Shown here: positions 9,004 to 19,528 of the stretch, one piece after another
How the letters are laid out: every line of letters starts with the position of its first letter
How positions within the stretch are numbered: the first letter of the stretch is position 1
From: 66-474 sp051954935
Lineage (GTDB): Bacteria; Pseudomonadota; Gammaproteobacteria; Xanthomonadales; Rhodanobacteraceae
Assembly: GCA_051954935.1 (NCBI GenBank)
Contig: JBQCHG010000024.1
Span: 3,838-67,837 of the forward strand
DNA length: 64,000 nucleotides
Reading direction: 5' to 3'
Position numbers and translations under genes: made by a program
Notes under the pieces: model-generated
What the model was told of the DNA's origin: nothing
The model's database searches: none
The model's input: only the letters and a program-made list of their open reading frames with translations

Positions 9004-9798
9004 CTAAAAGAACTCGTACTCGAGCTGCATCCGGACTGTCGTGTTCGGTGTTTCGCGGGTCAGGCCACCCAGCAGCGCCGCGTTGTACTTCAGTTTCTTT
9101 CCATTGCCGAGATTGGCCACGCCGAAGAACGCCGGACCGAGCTTGAGTTCCTGCGAGTGCAGGTGCGCCGGATCGCCCAGGGATCCGAATGCCTGAAGGC
9201 CAGGTTGGAACTGCGGATGCAGGTTGTATTTCCATTGGGCCTGGAAGACGAGCTCGTTGCGTGAACCGCCTTCGCCCTCATCGGCGCCGGCACCGTCGGC
9301 CAGCGCGCTCAGGCGCCGCTCGAGATAAATGTTGAGGTTTGTCTGCGTGTGCGTGGTTTCGGTCTGGAACATCGGGCCAAGCACTGCGGTATTCACGTTC
9401 TCGAGCCGGTTGTGTTCCAGCTCGGCGAAGATGCCCATGTCCAGCCAGTGCTCGCCATGCTCGGTGAGCTGGAAGATGTTCTCGAACTCGTATTCCTCGA
9501 TATGCCCCACGTGCCCCGGCACCTGCGAATACTCGGCCTCGAATTCGACGCCCCAGCGCGGGGCCAGTCCATAGCCGATTGCGATCTTGGATGCGCGCTC
9601 GCCTTCGTCGCGATTGCCCCAGTCCTGCACACCGGCCTTCAATTCCAGCTCCCACTCGCGGTAATCCACGATCGGCGTGTAGATGGTTCCGGCCGGCCCT
9701 GCGTGCGCGTGCGGTACCGCGCCGATCAACGAGCCCACTCCCATCGCCGCCGCGAGCGCGGCGGGCGCAAAACGAAACTTTCCAGGCGAACGTGTCAC
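9004..9798 (-). CDS. Predicted outer-membrane/secreted protein of unknown function
   Basis: A 264-residue protein. The GTG at 9798 is chosen because AAGGAG lies 6 bases upstream and a signal peptide follows directly, ending near HAHAGPAG (about residue 33). The mature part has alternating aromatic and charged residues, repeated short strands and a C-terminal Phe-Phe (LEYEFF), all consistent with an outer-membrane beta-barrel. It lies 125 bases downstream of the FTR1 permease gene on the same strand, so it could be the last gene of the Fur-controlled iron operon. No specific family was recognised. Confidence 0.8.
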   Translation of the reverse strand: MTRSPGKFRFAPAALAAAMGVGSLIGAVPHAHAGPAGTIYTPIVDYREWELELKAGVQDWGNRDEGERASKIAIGYGLAPRWGVEFEAEYSQVPGHVGHIEEYEFENIFQLTEHGEHWLDMGIFAELEHNRLENVNTAVLGPMFQTETTHTQTNLNIYLERRLSALADGAGADEGEGGSRNELVFQAQWKYNLHPQFQPGLQAFGSLGDPAHLHSQELKLGPAFFGVANLGNGKKLKYNAALLGGLTRETPNTTVRMQLEYEFF

Positions 9799-9922
9799 GG
9801 AATGCTCCTTTCTTGATTTGAGTTTTCGTAGTTCGGGACATCCGTTTCCCCGGATCCAGGCACACACGCGCCCTGCCCGGTGCCATCGGCATCAGGCGAT
9901 GATCGAACGCGAACGAAGAATC

Positions 9923-10765
9923 TCAGGCGGTGCTGCGGGTTGTTTCCGCCGATGCGGCGCGGGGCGACGGCCGCGTACTCATGCGCATGCCGATCAGCAG
10001 CAGGACCACCACCACGAGCCAGAACGCGATCTGGATACCGGCAGGATGCGCGTCGTAACCGATCAACACATGCAGGGCCTGGCCGATCACCGAGCCGTTG
10101 CCGAGCAACGCCGAGGTGTTCCAGACCTGGTTGCCCAACGCAGGTATCCAGTTGGCCTGCAGCAGGAAGCGCGCACCGGTGGACGCCAGCCCCGCGGCCA
10201 GCAGAACCAACATCCAGTTGGTCGCGGTGAAGAAATAGCGCAGCGGGATGCGCAGCAATCCGAAATACAACGCGAAGCCGACCGCCACGCCACCGGCAAT
10301 GCCGAGCGGAATGCCGCTGACCAGGCCGCCCACCCCGGCGCCGCCGGCGGCCATGCCGTACAGGAACAGCACGATTTCGGAGCCTTCGCGCAGCACCGCC
10401 AGCGCGACCACCGCGAACAGCATGCTCAACGAGCTGGAGCCCGCCTTCACCGCGCCGCCGACCGCCTGCATGTGCTGCACCAGTTCGCGCGCGTGACTGG
10501 ACATCCAGATCACGTGCCAGGCGATCATCAGCACCGCCGCGAACAGCACGCCCGCGTTGAACAGCTCCTGCCCGGAACCGTTCACGGCTTCCGCGATCGC
10601 GCCGGCGCACAGCGCCACCACTACCGCGCCGAACACGCCCAGGGCGATGCCACCGCTGATGTAGGTGCCGCGTCGCGCCACGCCGCGCGTGGCGGCAGCG
10701 ACGATGGAAACGATCAGTGCCGCTTCGAGCACTTCACGGAAGACCAGCAGGGCGACGCCGAGCAT
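9923..10765 (-). CDS. FTR1-family high-affinity iron permease
   Basis: A 280-residue polytopic membrane protein of the FTR1/EfeU family, which moves iron across the inner membrane. Two REXXE iron-ligand motifs are present: REVLE at residues 10-14 and REGSE at 126-130. About seven hydrophobic segments are visible. It starts 20 bases after the cupredoxin gene, with which it clearly forms an operon headed by a Fur box. No EfeB peroxidase gene is nearby, so this is a reduced EfeUO-like system. The substrate (ferrous or ferric iron) is inferred from the family. Confidence 0.92.
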   Translation of the reverse strand: MLGVALLVFREVLEAALIVSIVAAATRGVARRGTYISGGIALGVFGAVVVALCAGAIAEAVNGSGQELFNAGVLFAAVLMIAWHVIWMSSHARELVQHMQAVGGAVKAGSSSLSMLFAVVALAVLREGSEIVLFLYGMAAGGAGVGGLVSGIPLGIAGGVAVGFALYFGLLRIPLRYFFTATNWMLVLLAAGLASTGARFLLQANWIPALGNQVWNTSALLGNGSVIGQALHVLIGYDAHPAGIQIAFWLVVVVLLLIGMRMSTRPSPRAASAETTRSTA

Positions 10766-10785
10766 GCGTTTATTCCCTCAATCGA

Positions 10786-11118
10786 TCACTGCACGACCAG
10801 CACGCCGTTGCCGGTGTCCTGGTGGAAATCGTCGAAGAACTTGTAATGGCCCTTGTCCAGCGGACCGATGAACACCGTGACTTCGCTGTTGGGCAGCACG
10901 ATTTTTTCGCGATTGAATTCGTTGCTCTCGAACTCGGATGGCGTGGAATCCTGATTGCTGACCACCACCTTGAATTTGGTGTTGGCCGGCACCGTCAGCT
11001 CGGCCGGCTGGAATTTGTGATCCTTGATGACCAGCTTGTATTCCGGCAGTTCGGCGGCTCCCGCCGCTCCCGCAACCAGGCTCAAGGCAATCAGTCCGGC
11101 AACAAGATCCCGCTTCAT
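10786..11118 (-). CDS. Periplasmic cupredoxin-like protein (EfeO-type domain)
   Basis: A 110-residue protein. The start at 11118 is chosen for the GGGAG upstream and the signal peptide that follows (cleavage near AGAAGA-AEL, residue 22). The mature domain (DHKFQPAELTVPANTKF, then a C-terminal HQDTGNGVLVV) matches the cupredoxin domain found alone or fused in EfeO proteins. It probably binds iron or copper in the periplasm and feeds the FTR1 permease encoded 20 bases downstream. It is the first gene after the Fur box. Confidence 0.88.
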   Translation of the reverse strand: MKRDLVAGLIALSLVAGAAGAAELPEYKLVIKDHKFQPAELTVPANTKFKVVVSNQDSTPSEFESNEFNREKIVLPNSEVTVFIGPLDKGHYKFFDDFHQDTGNGVLVVQ

Positions 11119-11147
11119 GGACCACGTACTCCCATTGGACGATGTGG

Positions 11148-11168
11148 AAATGATAATGGTTCTCATTT
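11148..11168 (-). promoter_or_regulatory. Fur box
   Basis: AAATGATAATGGTTCTCATTT lies 30 bases upstream of the cupredoxin start. It is a near-perfect inverted repeat and matches the Fur consensus GATAATGATAATCATTATC in spacing and sequence. It stands out as AT-rich in GC-rich DNA. It predicts iron repression of the cupredoxin-FTR1 operon. The divergent liuC gene starts 68 bases away and could also be affected. Confidence 0.85.
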
Positions 11169-11235
11169 AGCTTCGCAAGCGGGGTTCGTGCGGGCATCAA
11201 CGGGTATCATCGCGGGATTGCCGCAGGGAACAGCG

Positions 11236-12042
11236 ATGAGTGACCCCATTTTGCTGGCGCGCCGGGGCGCGCTGGCCGAAATCACCCTGAACCGCCCGCA
11301 GGTGCACAACGCCTTCGACGACGCGCTGGTCGCCGCCCTGCAGGCCGCCCTGGACCAAGTCGTCCACGATGAACAGGTACGTTTCGTGCTGCTGACCGGC
11401 GCGGGCAAGAGCTTTTCCGCGGGCGCCGACCTCAACTGGATGCGCGGCATGGCGCAGGCCAGCGAGGCCGAGAACCGCGCCGATTCGCTGCGGCTGGCCG
11501 CACTGATGCGCACCCTGAATTTCTTCCCCAAGCCCACGATCGCGCGCGTCAATGGCTCGGCCTACGGCGGCGGCGTGGGCCTGGTGGCGTGCTGCGACAT
11601 CGCCATCGGCGCGCAGGGCGCGAAATTCTCCCTGAGCGAAGTGAAGCTCGGCCTGGTGCCGGCGGTGATCTCGCCTTACGTGATCGCCGCCATCGGCGCG
11701 CGGCATGCGCGGCGGCTGTTCGTCACCGGTGAAATCATCGACGCAGAGCACGCGGCCCGGATCGGGCTGCTGCACGAGGCTGTTCCGGCGGATGAACTCG
11801 ATACTGTCGTTGACCGCGTGGTGCATTTCCTTTCCAAGGGCGGCCCATTGGCGCAACGCGAAGCCAAGCATCTCGCCTTGCATGTGAGCGGCATGGATGC
11901 GGATGCGGCGGCCGCGATGGACGCGCGAAACGCGGAACTGATCGCCAGGCTGCGGGTGTCGGAAGAGGGCCAGCATGGCCTCGGCGCCTTCCTCGACAAG
12001 CGCGCGCCGCGCTGGGCCGCACAGGACACGGAGAATCCTTGA
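11236..12042 (+). CDS. liuC: Methylglutaconyl-CoA hydratase (enoyl-CoA hydratase family)
   Basis: A 268-residue crotonase-fold enzyme hydrating 3-methylglutaconyl-CoA to HMG-CoA. The ATG at 11236 follows AGGGAA; an upstream in-frame extension overlaps the iron operon and is discarded. GKSFSAGADLNWM forms the first part of the oxyanion hole and NGSAYGGGVGLVACCDIAI the second; the KFSLSEVKLGLVPAVISPYV segment carries the catalytic Glu typical of hydratases. The placement directly before the carboxylase alpha subunit (stop and start 2 bases apart) identifies it as the liu hydratase rather than a general enoyl-CoA hydratase. Confidence 0.93.
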   Translation: MSDPILLARRGALAEITLNRPQVHNAFDDALVAALQAALDQVVHDEQVRFVLLTGAGKSFSAGADLNWMRGMAQASEAENRADSLRLAALMRTLNFFPKPTIARVNGSAYGGGVGLVACCDIAIGAQGAKFSLSEVKLGLVPAVISPYVIAAIGARHARRLFVTGEIIDAEHAARIGLLHEAVPADELDTVVDRVVHFLSKGGPLAQREAKHLALHVSGMDADAAAAMDARNAELIARLRVSEEGQHGLGAFLDKRAPRWAAQDTENP

Positions 12043-12044
12043 GC

Positions 12045-14045
<2,001 letters not shown>

Positions 14046-14053
14046 ACGAACCC

Positions 14054-14356
14054 ATGATCGCGACCGTGTGGCGCTTCCGCGTGAAATCCGACACGATCGA
14101 GATTTGCGAGCGCGCGTACGGCCCTCACGGCGATTGGGCCCGACTGTTCACGCAAACGGAAGGCTTCATCGGCACGGAACTGCTGAAGCTGGAAACGGAA
14201 CCGGGCCTGTATCTCACGATCGATCGTTGGCGCGGGAAGGCGCGGTTCGAACGCGCCAAGGCACGGATGGCCGCCGAATACGCCGAGCTTGATCGACGCT
14301 TCGAAGCCTACACCTTGGAAGAATCCTGGCTCGGCCTTTACGCGATTGCAGAATGA
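14054..14356 (+). CDS. Small ABM-like (dimeric alpha-beta barrel) protein
   Basis: A 100-residue protein resembling antibiotic-biosynthesis-monooxygenase/dimeric alpha-beta barrel proteins: a short strand (TVWRFRVK), a region with W and F at the expected core positions (GFIGTELLKLE, YLTIDRWRGKARFE), then a C-terminal helix. It overlaps the HMG-CoA lyase start by 4 bases (ATGA), so it is translationally coupled inside the liu operon. A role in leucine catabolism is implied by position only. Such small proteins may act on quinone-like or CoA-linked substrates or have a structural role. Confidence 0.8.
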   Translation: MIATVWRFRVKSDTIEICERAYGPHGDWARLFTQTEGFIGTELLKLETEPGLYLTIDRWRGKARFERAKARMAAEYAELDRRFEAYTLEESWLGLYAIAE

Positions 14357-15261
14357 GTTCCCCCTCCCTCATCCCGAATGCGGTGCGCATGGTCGAGGTC
14401 GGCCCGCGCGACGGCCTGCAGAACGAAAAGACGATCGTGCCCACGCCGGTGAAGATCGAACTGATCAACCGGCTGTCCGCCTGCGGCTTGCGCACCATCG
14501 AGGCGACCAGCTTCGTCAGCCCGAAATGGATTCCGCAACTGGCCGATGCCGCCGAAGTGTATGCCGGCATCGAGAAGAAACCGGGCGTGGCCTATCCGAC
14601 GCTCGTTCCCAACGAACAGGGCTACGAACGCGCGCGCGCCGTGGGCGTCAGCGAGATCGCGGTGTTCACCGCGGCATCGGAAGCGTTCAACCGCAAGAAC
14701 ATCAATGCTTCCATCGACGAATCCATCGAGCGCTTCGTGCCGGTGATGCAGCGCGCAAGGGCCGATGGCGTTCGCGTGCGCGGCTACGTCTCCACCGTGC
14801 TCGGCTGCCCGTACCAGGGCGAAGTACCGCTGGCCGACGTGGTGCACGTCGCGCAGCGATTGCACGAGCTGGGTTGCTATGAGGTCTCGCTGGGCGACAC
14901 CATCGGCGTGGGGACGCCGGACAAGGCTCGCGCGATGTTGCGCGCGGTGGCGGAGCAGGTGCCGATCTCGGCATTGGCCGTGCACTTCCACGACACCTAT
15001 GGCCAGGCGCTCGCGAACATCCTCGCCTGCCTCGAGGAAGGCGTGAGCGTCGTGGACAGTTCCGTTTCCGGCACCGGCGGCTGCCCTTACGCGCACGGCG
15101 CGACCGGCAACGTGGCCAGCGAGGACGTGGCCTACATGCTGGCCGGCATGGGCATCGAAACCGGCGTGGACCAAGAGGCCCTGATCGAAACCGGGCTGTG
15201 GCTCTCGGCACAATTGGGGCATCCCACCGGCAGCCGCGTGGTGCGCGCGCAGAAGGGTTGA
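14353..15261 (+). CDS. liuE: Hydroxymethylglutaryl-CoA lyase
   Basis: A 302-residue TIM-barrel lyase splitting HMG-CoA into acetyl-CoA and acetoacetate, the last committed step of leucine degradation. EVGPRDGLQNE gives the first metal ligand, VHFHDTYGQAL the paired His metal ligands, and SGTGGCPYAHGATGNVASED the flexible loop with the catalytic Cys. Length fits bacterial enzymes. The start codon overlaps the preceding stop, so expression is coupled to the upstream gene. Confidence 0.95.
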   Translation: MSSPSLIPNAVRMVEVGPRDGLQNEKTIVPTPVKIELINRLSACGLRTIEATSFVSPKWIPQLADAAEVYAGIEKKPGVAYPTLVPNEQGYERARAVGVSEIAVFTAASEAFNRKNINASIDESIERFVPVMQRARADGVRVRGYVSTVLGCPYQGEVPLADVVHVAQRLHELGCYEVSLGDTIGVGTPDKARAMLRAVAEQVPISALAVHFHDTYGQALANILACLEEGVSVVDSSVSGTGGCPYAHGATGNVASEDVAYMLAGMGIETGVDQEALIETGLWLSAQLGHPTGSRVVRAQKG

Positions 15262-15325
15262 ATCCGTGCGCGAACGTATTCTTTGCACGGCACCATTTTT
15301 AACTTTTTTTTTGCATCATTAGGCG

Positions 15326-15360
15326 CACGCTTGCAGGCGTGAGTGCCGGGTATCCGGCAC
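15326..15360 (+). promoter_or_regulatory. Two tandem hairpins just upstream of the GGDEF-EAL gene
   Basis: CACGC-TTGCAG-GCGTG (15326-15341) is followed immediately by GTGCCGG-GTAT-CCGGCAC (15343-15360), a perfect 7-bp stem. The second hairpin ends 2 bases before the AGGGGGC ribosome-binding site of the gene at 15374. It could shield the ribosome-binding region or act as a weak terminator; no known riboswitch was recognised. Confidence 0.4.
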
Positions 15361-15373
15361 CGCAGGGGGCAGC

Positions 15374-17533
15374 ATGCGGCACCCGTTGCAGCAGTCGGTT
15401 CCCACCGGCGTGGTGAACGCCGAGGGATCGGGCGTGTCGCGCGAGCCCGAGCACGACGCGCTGCAAACCGCCGAGGCGCGCTATCACCAGCTCCTGGACG
15501 CCATGGACCAGGGCGTGCTGGTACAGGATGCGCAAGGGCTCATCGTATCCATCAATCCCGCCGGCTGTCGCATCCTCGGGCTGTCCGAAAGCGAAGTGCT
15601 GAACCTGCGCCGTAACGCCGCGCCCGGCTGGCGGCTGGTGGACGAGACCGGAGCCGAGCTCGGCTTCGACGACCTGCCCGGCATGCGCGCGTTGGCCACC
15701 GGCCGCAGCGTGGAATGCGCGGTGTTCGGCATGTACCTGCCGCACCTGCACCTGTATCGCTGGTTGTCGTCCAGCTCGGTGCCGCAGTTCCGCCCCGGCG
15801 AATCGCAGCCTTTCCAGGTGATCTCCACTTTCAGCGACGTCACGGCGCTGAAGCGCCAGGCGAACCTGTTCGAAATGACCCAGAAGCTCGCCGGCATCGG
15901 CGGCTGGGAAATGGACGACTTGCGCAACACGCTGTTCTGGACCATGCAGGTCTACCGCATCCATGACATGGAGCCCGGCAGCACGATCAACGAAACGCGC
16001 GCGCTGCATTTCTATTCGCCTGAAGGACGCGAGCGCCTGCGCAGCGCGCTGCACGACGCGCGCACCATCTCGCGCGGCTTCGAACTGGAACTGCAGATGA
16101 CCACGGCGCTGGGCCGGCACCGCTGGGTGCGCATCGTCGGCCAGCCGCTCTTGCGGCATGATCGCGTGTACGGCATCACCGGCACGCTGCAGGACATCAC
16201 CGAACGCAAGATCGCCGAGGAACAGCTGCGGCGGCAGGCCTCCAGCGACCGCATCACCGGCCTGGCCAATCGCGACAACCTGATGGGTGTCCTGGATCGC
16301 GCGATCACCGCGGCGGATTCCGCCGGCTCGCGACCCGCCCTGCTTTTCCTGGACCTGGACCGCTTCCGCCTGATCAACACCACCGCCGGGCACGCGGTCG
16401 GCGATCGCCTGCTGATCGGTGCGGCCGACCGGCTGTGCCGGTGCCTGGCGGGGACGCGCAGCATGATTGCGCGCTTTTCCGGAGACGAATTCGCGGTCCT
16501 GCTGCGCGATGCGGGCACGGATTCGAACCTGCAGGCGGTGGCAGACAGTATCGTCAGCGCCTTCCGCAAACCGTTCGTGTACGAGGGCGAGGAATTCACC
16601 CTCACGGTTTCGATCGGCATTGCCATCTGTCCGGACGATGGCGGCAATTCGCAGCAACTGATCAATCATGCCGACGCGGCGATGTCGGAGGCCAAGCGAC
16701 GGGGCCGCAACACCTGGCAACGCTTCACGCCGGAACTGGCGCACACGCTGGCGGAACGCACGCGGCTGGAAAGGCTGCTGCGCCGCGCGCTGGACAACCG
16801 CGAGTTGCGGCTGGTCTATCAGCCCGTATTTGCGCTGGCCGACGGCCGGATCAGCGGCGCCGAGGCCCTGTTGCGTTGGCGCAACAAGAACCTCGGCGAG
16901 ATCCTGCCGACCGATTTCATTGCGCACGCGGAAAATTCCGGCGAAATCGTGCGGATCGGCGCCTGGGCAATCGCGCAGGCGTGCAGGCAATGGCAGATCT
17001 GGCGAGAGGCGGGCGTGATATTGCCGCACATCGCGGTCAATGTTTCCTTCCGGCAACTGCTGAGCGGCTCACTGCTGGACTCGGTCTCCTCCGCGCTGAA
17101 GGAATACCACCTGCCGCCCGACACCCTGGAACTCGAATTGACCGAACGCGCGCTGGTGGAGGACGCCGCCGACACTCTGGACATCTTCGCCGCGCTCAAA
17201 GGCATGGGCGTGCGACTGCTGATCGACGATTTTGGCGAGGGTTATTCATCCCTCAATTACCTGCGCCGATTGCCGCTGGACGGGGTAAAGATCAGCCACG
17301 CTTTCGTGCAGGGCATTCCCAAGGACGCCGCGGATTGTGCGATCTGCGAGGCGATCGTGCGACTGGCCGAGAGCCTCGATCTGACCGTGACGGCCGAGGG
17401 AGTGGAAACCGAATCCCAGCGCGAATTCTTCGCCCGCCACCACGCAACCAATGTGCAAGGATTCCTGCTCGCCTCGCCGATGGACGATCGCGCGATGCAG
17501 GAATTCCTGAGCGTCACGTCCACGCGGCATTGA
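15374..17533 (+). CDS. PAS-GGDEF-EAL cyclic-di-GMP protein
   Basis: A 719-residue cytosolic sensor protein with no transmembrane segment. Two PAS-like regions (about residues 35-150 and 170-280, ending LQDITERKIAEEQL) precede a GGDEF domain (about 290-455) and an EAL domain (about 460-715). The GGDEF signature reads FSGDEF, with Ser at its first position. The EAL domain retains EALLRW, NVS, ELTE, DDFGEGYSS and AEGVET, so phosphodiesterase activity is plausible; the usual KID reads KIS. Net c-di-GMP degradation is the more likely role, with the GGDEF domain perhaps regulatory. The PilZ receptor at 32055 is a possible downstream effector in the same genome. Confidence 0.92.
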   Translation: MRHPLQQSVPTGVVNAEGSGVSREPEHDALQTAEARYHQLLDAMDQGVLVQDAQGLIVSINPAGCRILGLSESEVLNLRRNAAPGWRLVDETGAELGFDDLPGMRALATGRSVECAVFGMYLPHLHLYRWLSSSSVPQFRPGESQPFQVISTFSDVTALKRQANLFEMTQKLAGIGGWEMDDLRNTLFWTMQVYRIHDMEPGSTINETRALHFYSPEGRERLRSALHDARTISRGFELELQMTTALGRHRWVRIVGQPLLRHDRVYGITGTLQDITERKIAEEQLRRQASSDRITGLANRDNLMGVLDRAITAADSAGSRPALLFLDLDRFRLINTTAGHAVGDRLLIGAADRLCRCLAGTRSMIARFSGDEFAVLLRDAGTDSNLQAVADSIVSAFRKPFVYEGEEFTLTVSIGIAICPDDGGNSQQLINHADAAMSEAKRRGRNTWQRFTPELAHTLAERTRLERLLRRALDNRELRLVYQPVFALADGRISGAEALLRWRNKNLGEILPTDFIAHAENSGEIVRIGAWAIAQACRQWQIWREAGVILPHIAVNVSFRQLLSGSLLDSVSSALKEYHLPPDTLELELTERALVEDAADTLDIFAALKGMGVRLLIDDFGEGYSSLNYLRRLPLDGVKISHAFVQGIPKDAADCAICEAIVRLAESLDLTVTAEGVETESQREFFARHHATNVQGFLLASPMDDRAMQEFLSVTSTRH

Positions 17534-17540
17534 TTTCGTG

Positions 17541-17565
17541 CCCGCCCTGCGGCGGGTTTCGGTTT
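17541..17565 (+). terminator. Probable intrinsic terminator
   Basis: CCCGCC-CTGC-GGCGGG hairpin (17541-17556) followed by TTTCGGTTT, 8 bases after the stop of the GGDEF-EAL gene. Confidence 0.55.
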
Positions 17566-17661
17566 CGCGGTGACGCTCCCTCGTTTCGGCAAGAATCGCC
17601 GGCCTCCGTTGCGGCTTTCCCGGACAGACGCATAATTGCGCTTTGCCCAGAATGCATGCCC

Positions 17662-18153
17662 ATGTCCGAGGACTTCCTGATCCGCCCCATTGAAGCGCAC
17701 GACGATGCGGCAGTCGCGCGCTTGATACGCACCGTGATGCCGGAATTCGGCGCAGACGGTCCAGGCTTTGCGATTCACGATCCGGAAGTGGACGCGATGC
17801 ACGAATCCTATTCGCAACCGCGCAGCGCGTACTTCGTGGTCGAACGCGACAGCCAAGTGCTGGGCGGCGGCGGTGTGGCACCGTTGCACGGCGGCGAACC
17901 CGACGTGTGCGAATTGCGCAAGATGTATTTCCTTCCCGCGCTGCGCGGCCGGGGCGCCGGCCGCGCGATGATGCAGCGCTGTCTCGATGCCGCCCGCCAG
18001 CTCGGCTTCCGCCGCTGCTACCTGGAAACATTGACCGGCATGGATGCCGCACAGGCGCTGTATGCGAAGTTCGGATTCCAGCCATTGTGTGCGCCGATGG
18101 GTGCCACCGGCCATCACGGCTGCAACCGGTTTTTCATACTCGAACTTTCATGA
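17662..18153 (+). CDS. GNAT-family N-acetyltransferase
   Basis: A 163-residue GNAT acetyltransferase. Start is ambiguous: ATG at 17662 is used, another in-frame ATG lies 6 bases earlier, and neither has a clear Shine-Dalgarno. Motif A, the acetyl-CoA pyrophosphate-binding site, is visible as LRGRGAGRAMMQRCL around residues 94-108, preceded by the strand ELRKMYFLP. The later ALYAKFGFQP matches motif B. Acceptor substrate is unknown. The gene stands alone between the c-di-GMP gene and the lipoprotein pair. Confidence 0.88.
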   Translation: MSEDFLIRPIEAHDDAAVARLIRTVMPEFGADGPGFAIHDPEVDAMHESYSQPRSAYFVVERDSQVLGGGGVAPLHGGEPDVCELRKMYFLPALRGRGAGRAMMQRCLDAARQLGFRRCYLETLTGMDAAQALYAKFGFQPLCAPMGATGHHGCNRFFILELS

Positions 18154-18231
18154 GTGGCGGGTGGCGCGATGCGATTTTCTGCTATATAAATCCGGTGTGG
18201 TCGTTTAATCACGTTCTGCAAGGGGGAAAAC

Positions 18232-18843
18232 ATGAAAATCGCAAGATGCGCGCGCACCCTGCGCGCCGCTGGCCTGTTGCTGCTCGCCAGCACGATGTTG
18301 TCGGGATGCCTGTCCGCAAAGATGTACGTGGATCCGGCATTGCCGAAGGTTTCGAAAGCTGACATGCCTGTGCTGCCGGCCCCCCGTCCGGTGCAGGTGC
18401 TGTTCGAATTCCAGACCAAAGGTAGCGCGAATGCGACAGCAACCAGCGATATTCGACCGCGCGTGCTTGCAGTGGCAGAGCAATCCGGCCTCTTCAGCTC
18501 GGTCAGCGACACCGCAAGCGCCGGTGATCCCGGCATATTGAAGGTCGTCATCAACAACGTTCCTTCGGATGATGCAGCCGCCAAGGGATTCGGGACGGGC
18601 CTTACGCTCGGGCTTGCAGGCAGCATGGTGACCGACGGTTACGTCTGTACAGCGTCCTACACCCACGATGGGCACACCACCGAGGCTACGGTCAAGCACG
18701 CCATCTACACGACCATCGGCAACCATGCGGCTCCACAGGGTCTCACGCCCCTGCAACCCATCGACGCGGTACATCAGGTCATGGATCAGTTGACCTGGAA
18801 CGCGCTGAAGCAACTGGCCGATAAAAAGGCGTTCGACCAATGA
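18232..18843 (+). CDS. Lipoprotein of unknown function (first of a coupled pair)
   Basis: A 203-residue lipoprotein. AAGGGGGAA precedes the ATG. The signal ends MLSGC with the acylated Cys about residue 26. The mature domain contains a glycine-rich run (GFGTGLTLGLAGS) and is not recognised. Its stop overlaps the next start by 4 bases, and the partner is also a lipoprotein, so the two proteins probably act together in the envelope. The run TATATAA at 18183-18189 could serve as the promoter -10 region. Confidence 0.8.
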   Translation: MKIARCARTLRAAGLLLLASTMLSGCLSAKMYVDPALPKVSKADMPVLPAPRPVQVLFEFQTKGSANATATSDIRPRVLAVAEQSGLFSSVSDTASAGDPGILKVVINNVPSDDAAAKGFGTGLTLGLAGSMVTDGYVCTASYTHDGHTTEATVKHAIYTTIGNHAAPQGLTPLQPIDAVHQVMDQLTWNALKQLADKKAFDQ

Positions 18844-19439
18844 AGGGCACAATTACCGGCTTCATTCGATTTGCGCTCGTATTGATCGCCTTGCTCCTGG
18901 TATCGGGCTGCATCAGCGCCCCGCCGCCAAAATATCAGCCCGGCATTTCGAGCACCGAAGCGCTGATCCAGCCCTCGCGGGCCAGGCTCGCCGTGGGAGA
19001 TTTCAATGCCGCGGCAGGCGTGAACAACACCAACTTGAGCGTACGCGGTTCCACCTTGAACGGTGGAAGTGACGGCACGTTTTCGACCTATCTCAAAGAG
19101 GCGTTGATCACGGAACTTCAAACTGCGGGGAAGTACGACCCCAAAGCGGAAATCCGGGTTACGGGAACACTCACGGAAAATCGCCTGGACGCCGCCATCA
19201 AGACCGGCACCGCGGACGTTGCGGCGCGCTTCGAAGTGACGAAGAACGGTTCAACGGTCTACGACAAAACTCTTTCGGCTCACCACGAATGGGACTCGTC
19301 GTTCATGGGAGCAATCGCGATTCCCGCTGCCATGAGTAACTACGCCACCGCTGTTCAAAAGCTCCTTGGCGAACTTTTCGACGATCCGGACTTCGTCAAG
19401 GCCACGGCAGCACCCGCCCGAACCGCGGGTGCCCCGTGA
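18840..19439 (+). CDS. Lipoprotein of unknown function (second of a coupled pair)
   Basis: A 199-residue lipoprotein coupled to its neighbour by an ATGA overlap. The lipobox is LVSGC (Cys about residue 25). The mature part begins Pro-rich (APPPKYQP) and then has beta-strand-like sequence (IRVTGTLTENRLDAAI, ARFEVTKNGSTVYDKTL) resembling the fold of small outer-membrane assembly or YajG-like lipoproteins, a weak resemblance. Function is unknown; co-action with the upstream lipoprotein is inferred from coupling. Confidence 0.78.
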   Translation: MKGTITGFIRFALVLIALLLVSGCISAPPPKYQPGISSTEALIQPSRARLAVGDFNAAAGVNNTNLSVRGSTLNGGSDGTFSTYLKEALITELQTAGKYDPKAEIRVTGTLTENRLDAAIKTGTADVAARFEVTKNGSTVYDKTLSAHHEWDSSFMGAIAIPAAMSNYATAVQKLLGELFDDPDFVKATAAPARTAGAP

Positions 19440-19528
19440 CGGTATTTCGCGCGCCGGGCGCGGGTCGGCGGGGCCCGCGACCCGCCATGGATTAGACTAG
19501 TCGGCTGACTTCAAGCAGTGGAATTTCC

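Noticed and set aside
17479..17500. ATGGACGATCGC, resembling the third part of the two-hairpin element
   Set aside because: It lies within the EAL coding sequence, lacks the TGATC linker and hairpin 1, and its flanks do not pair around the loop.
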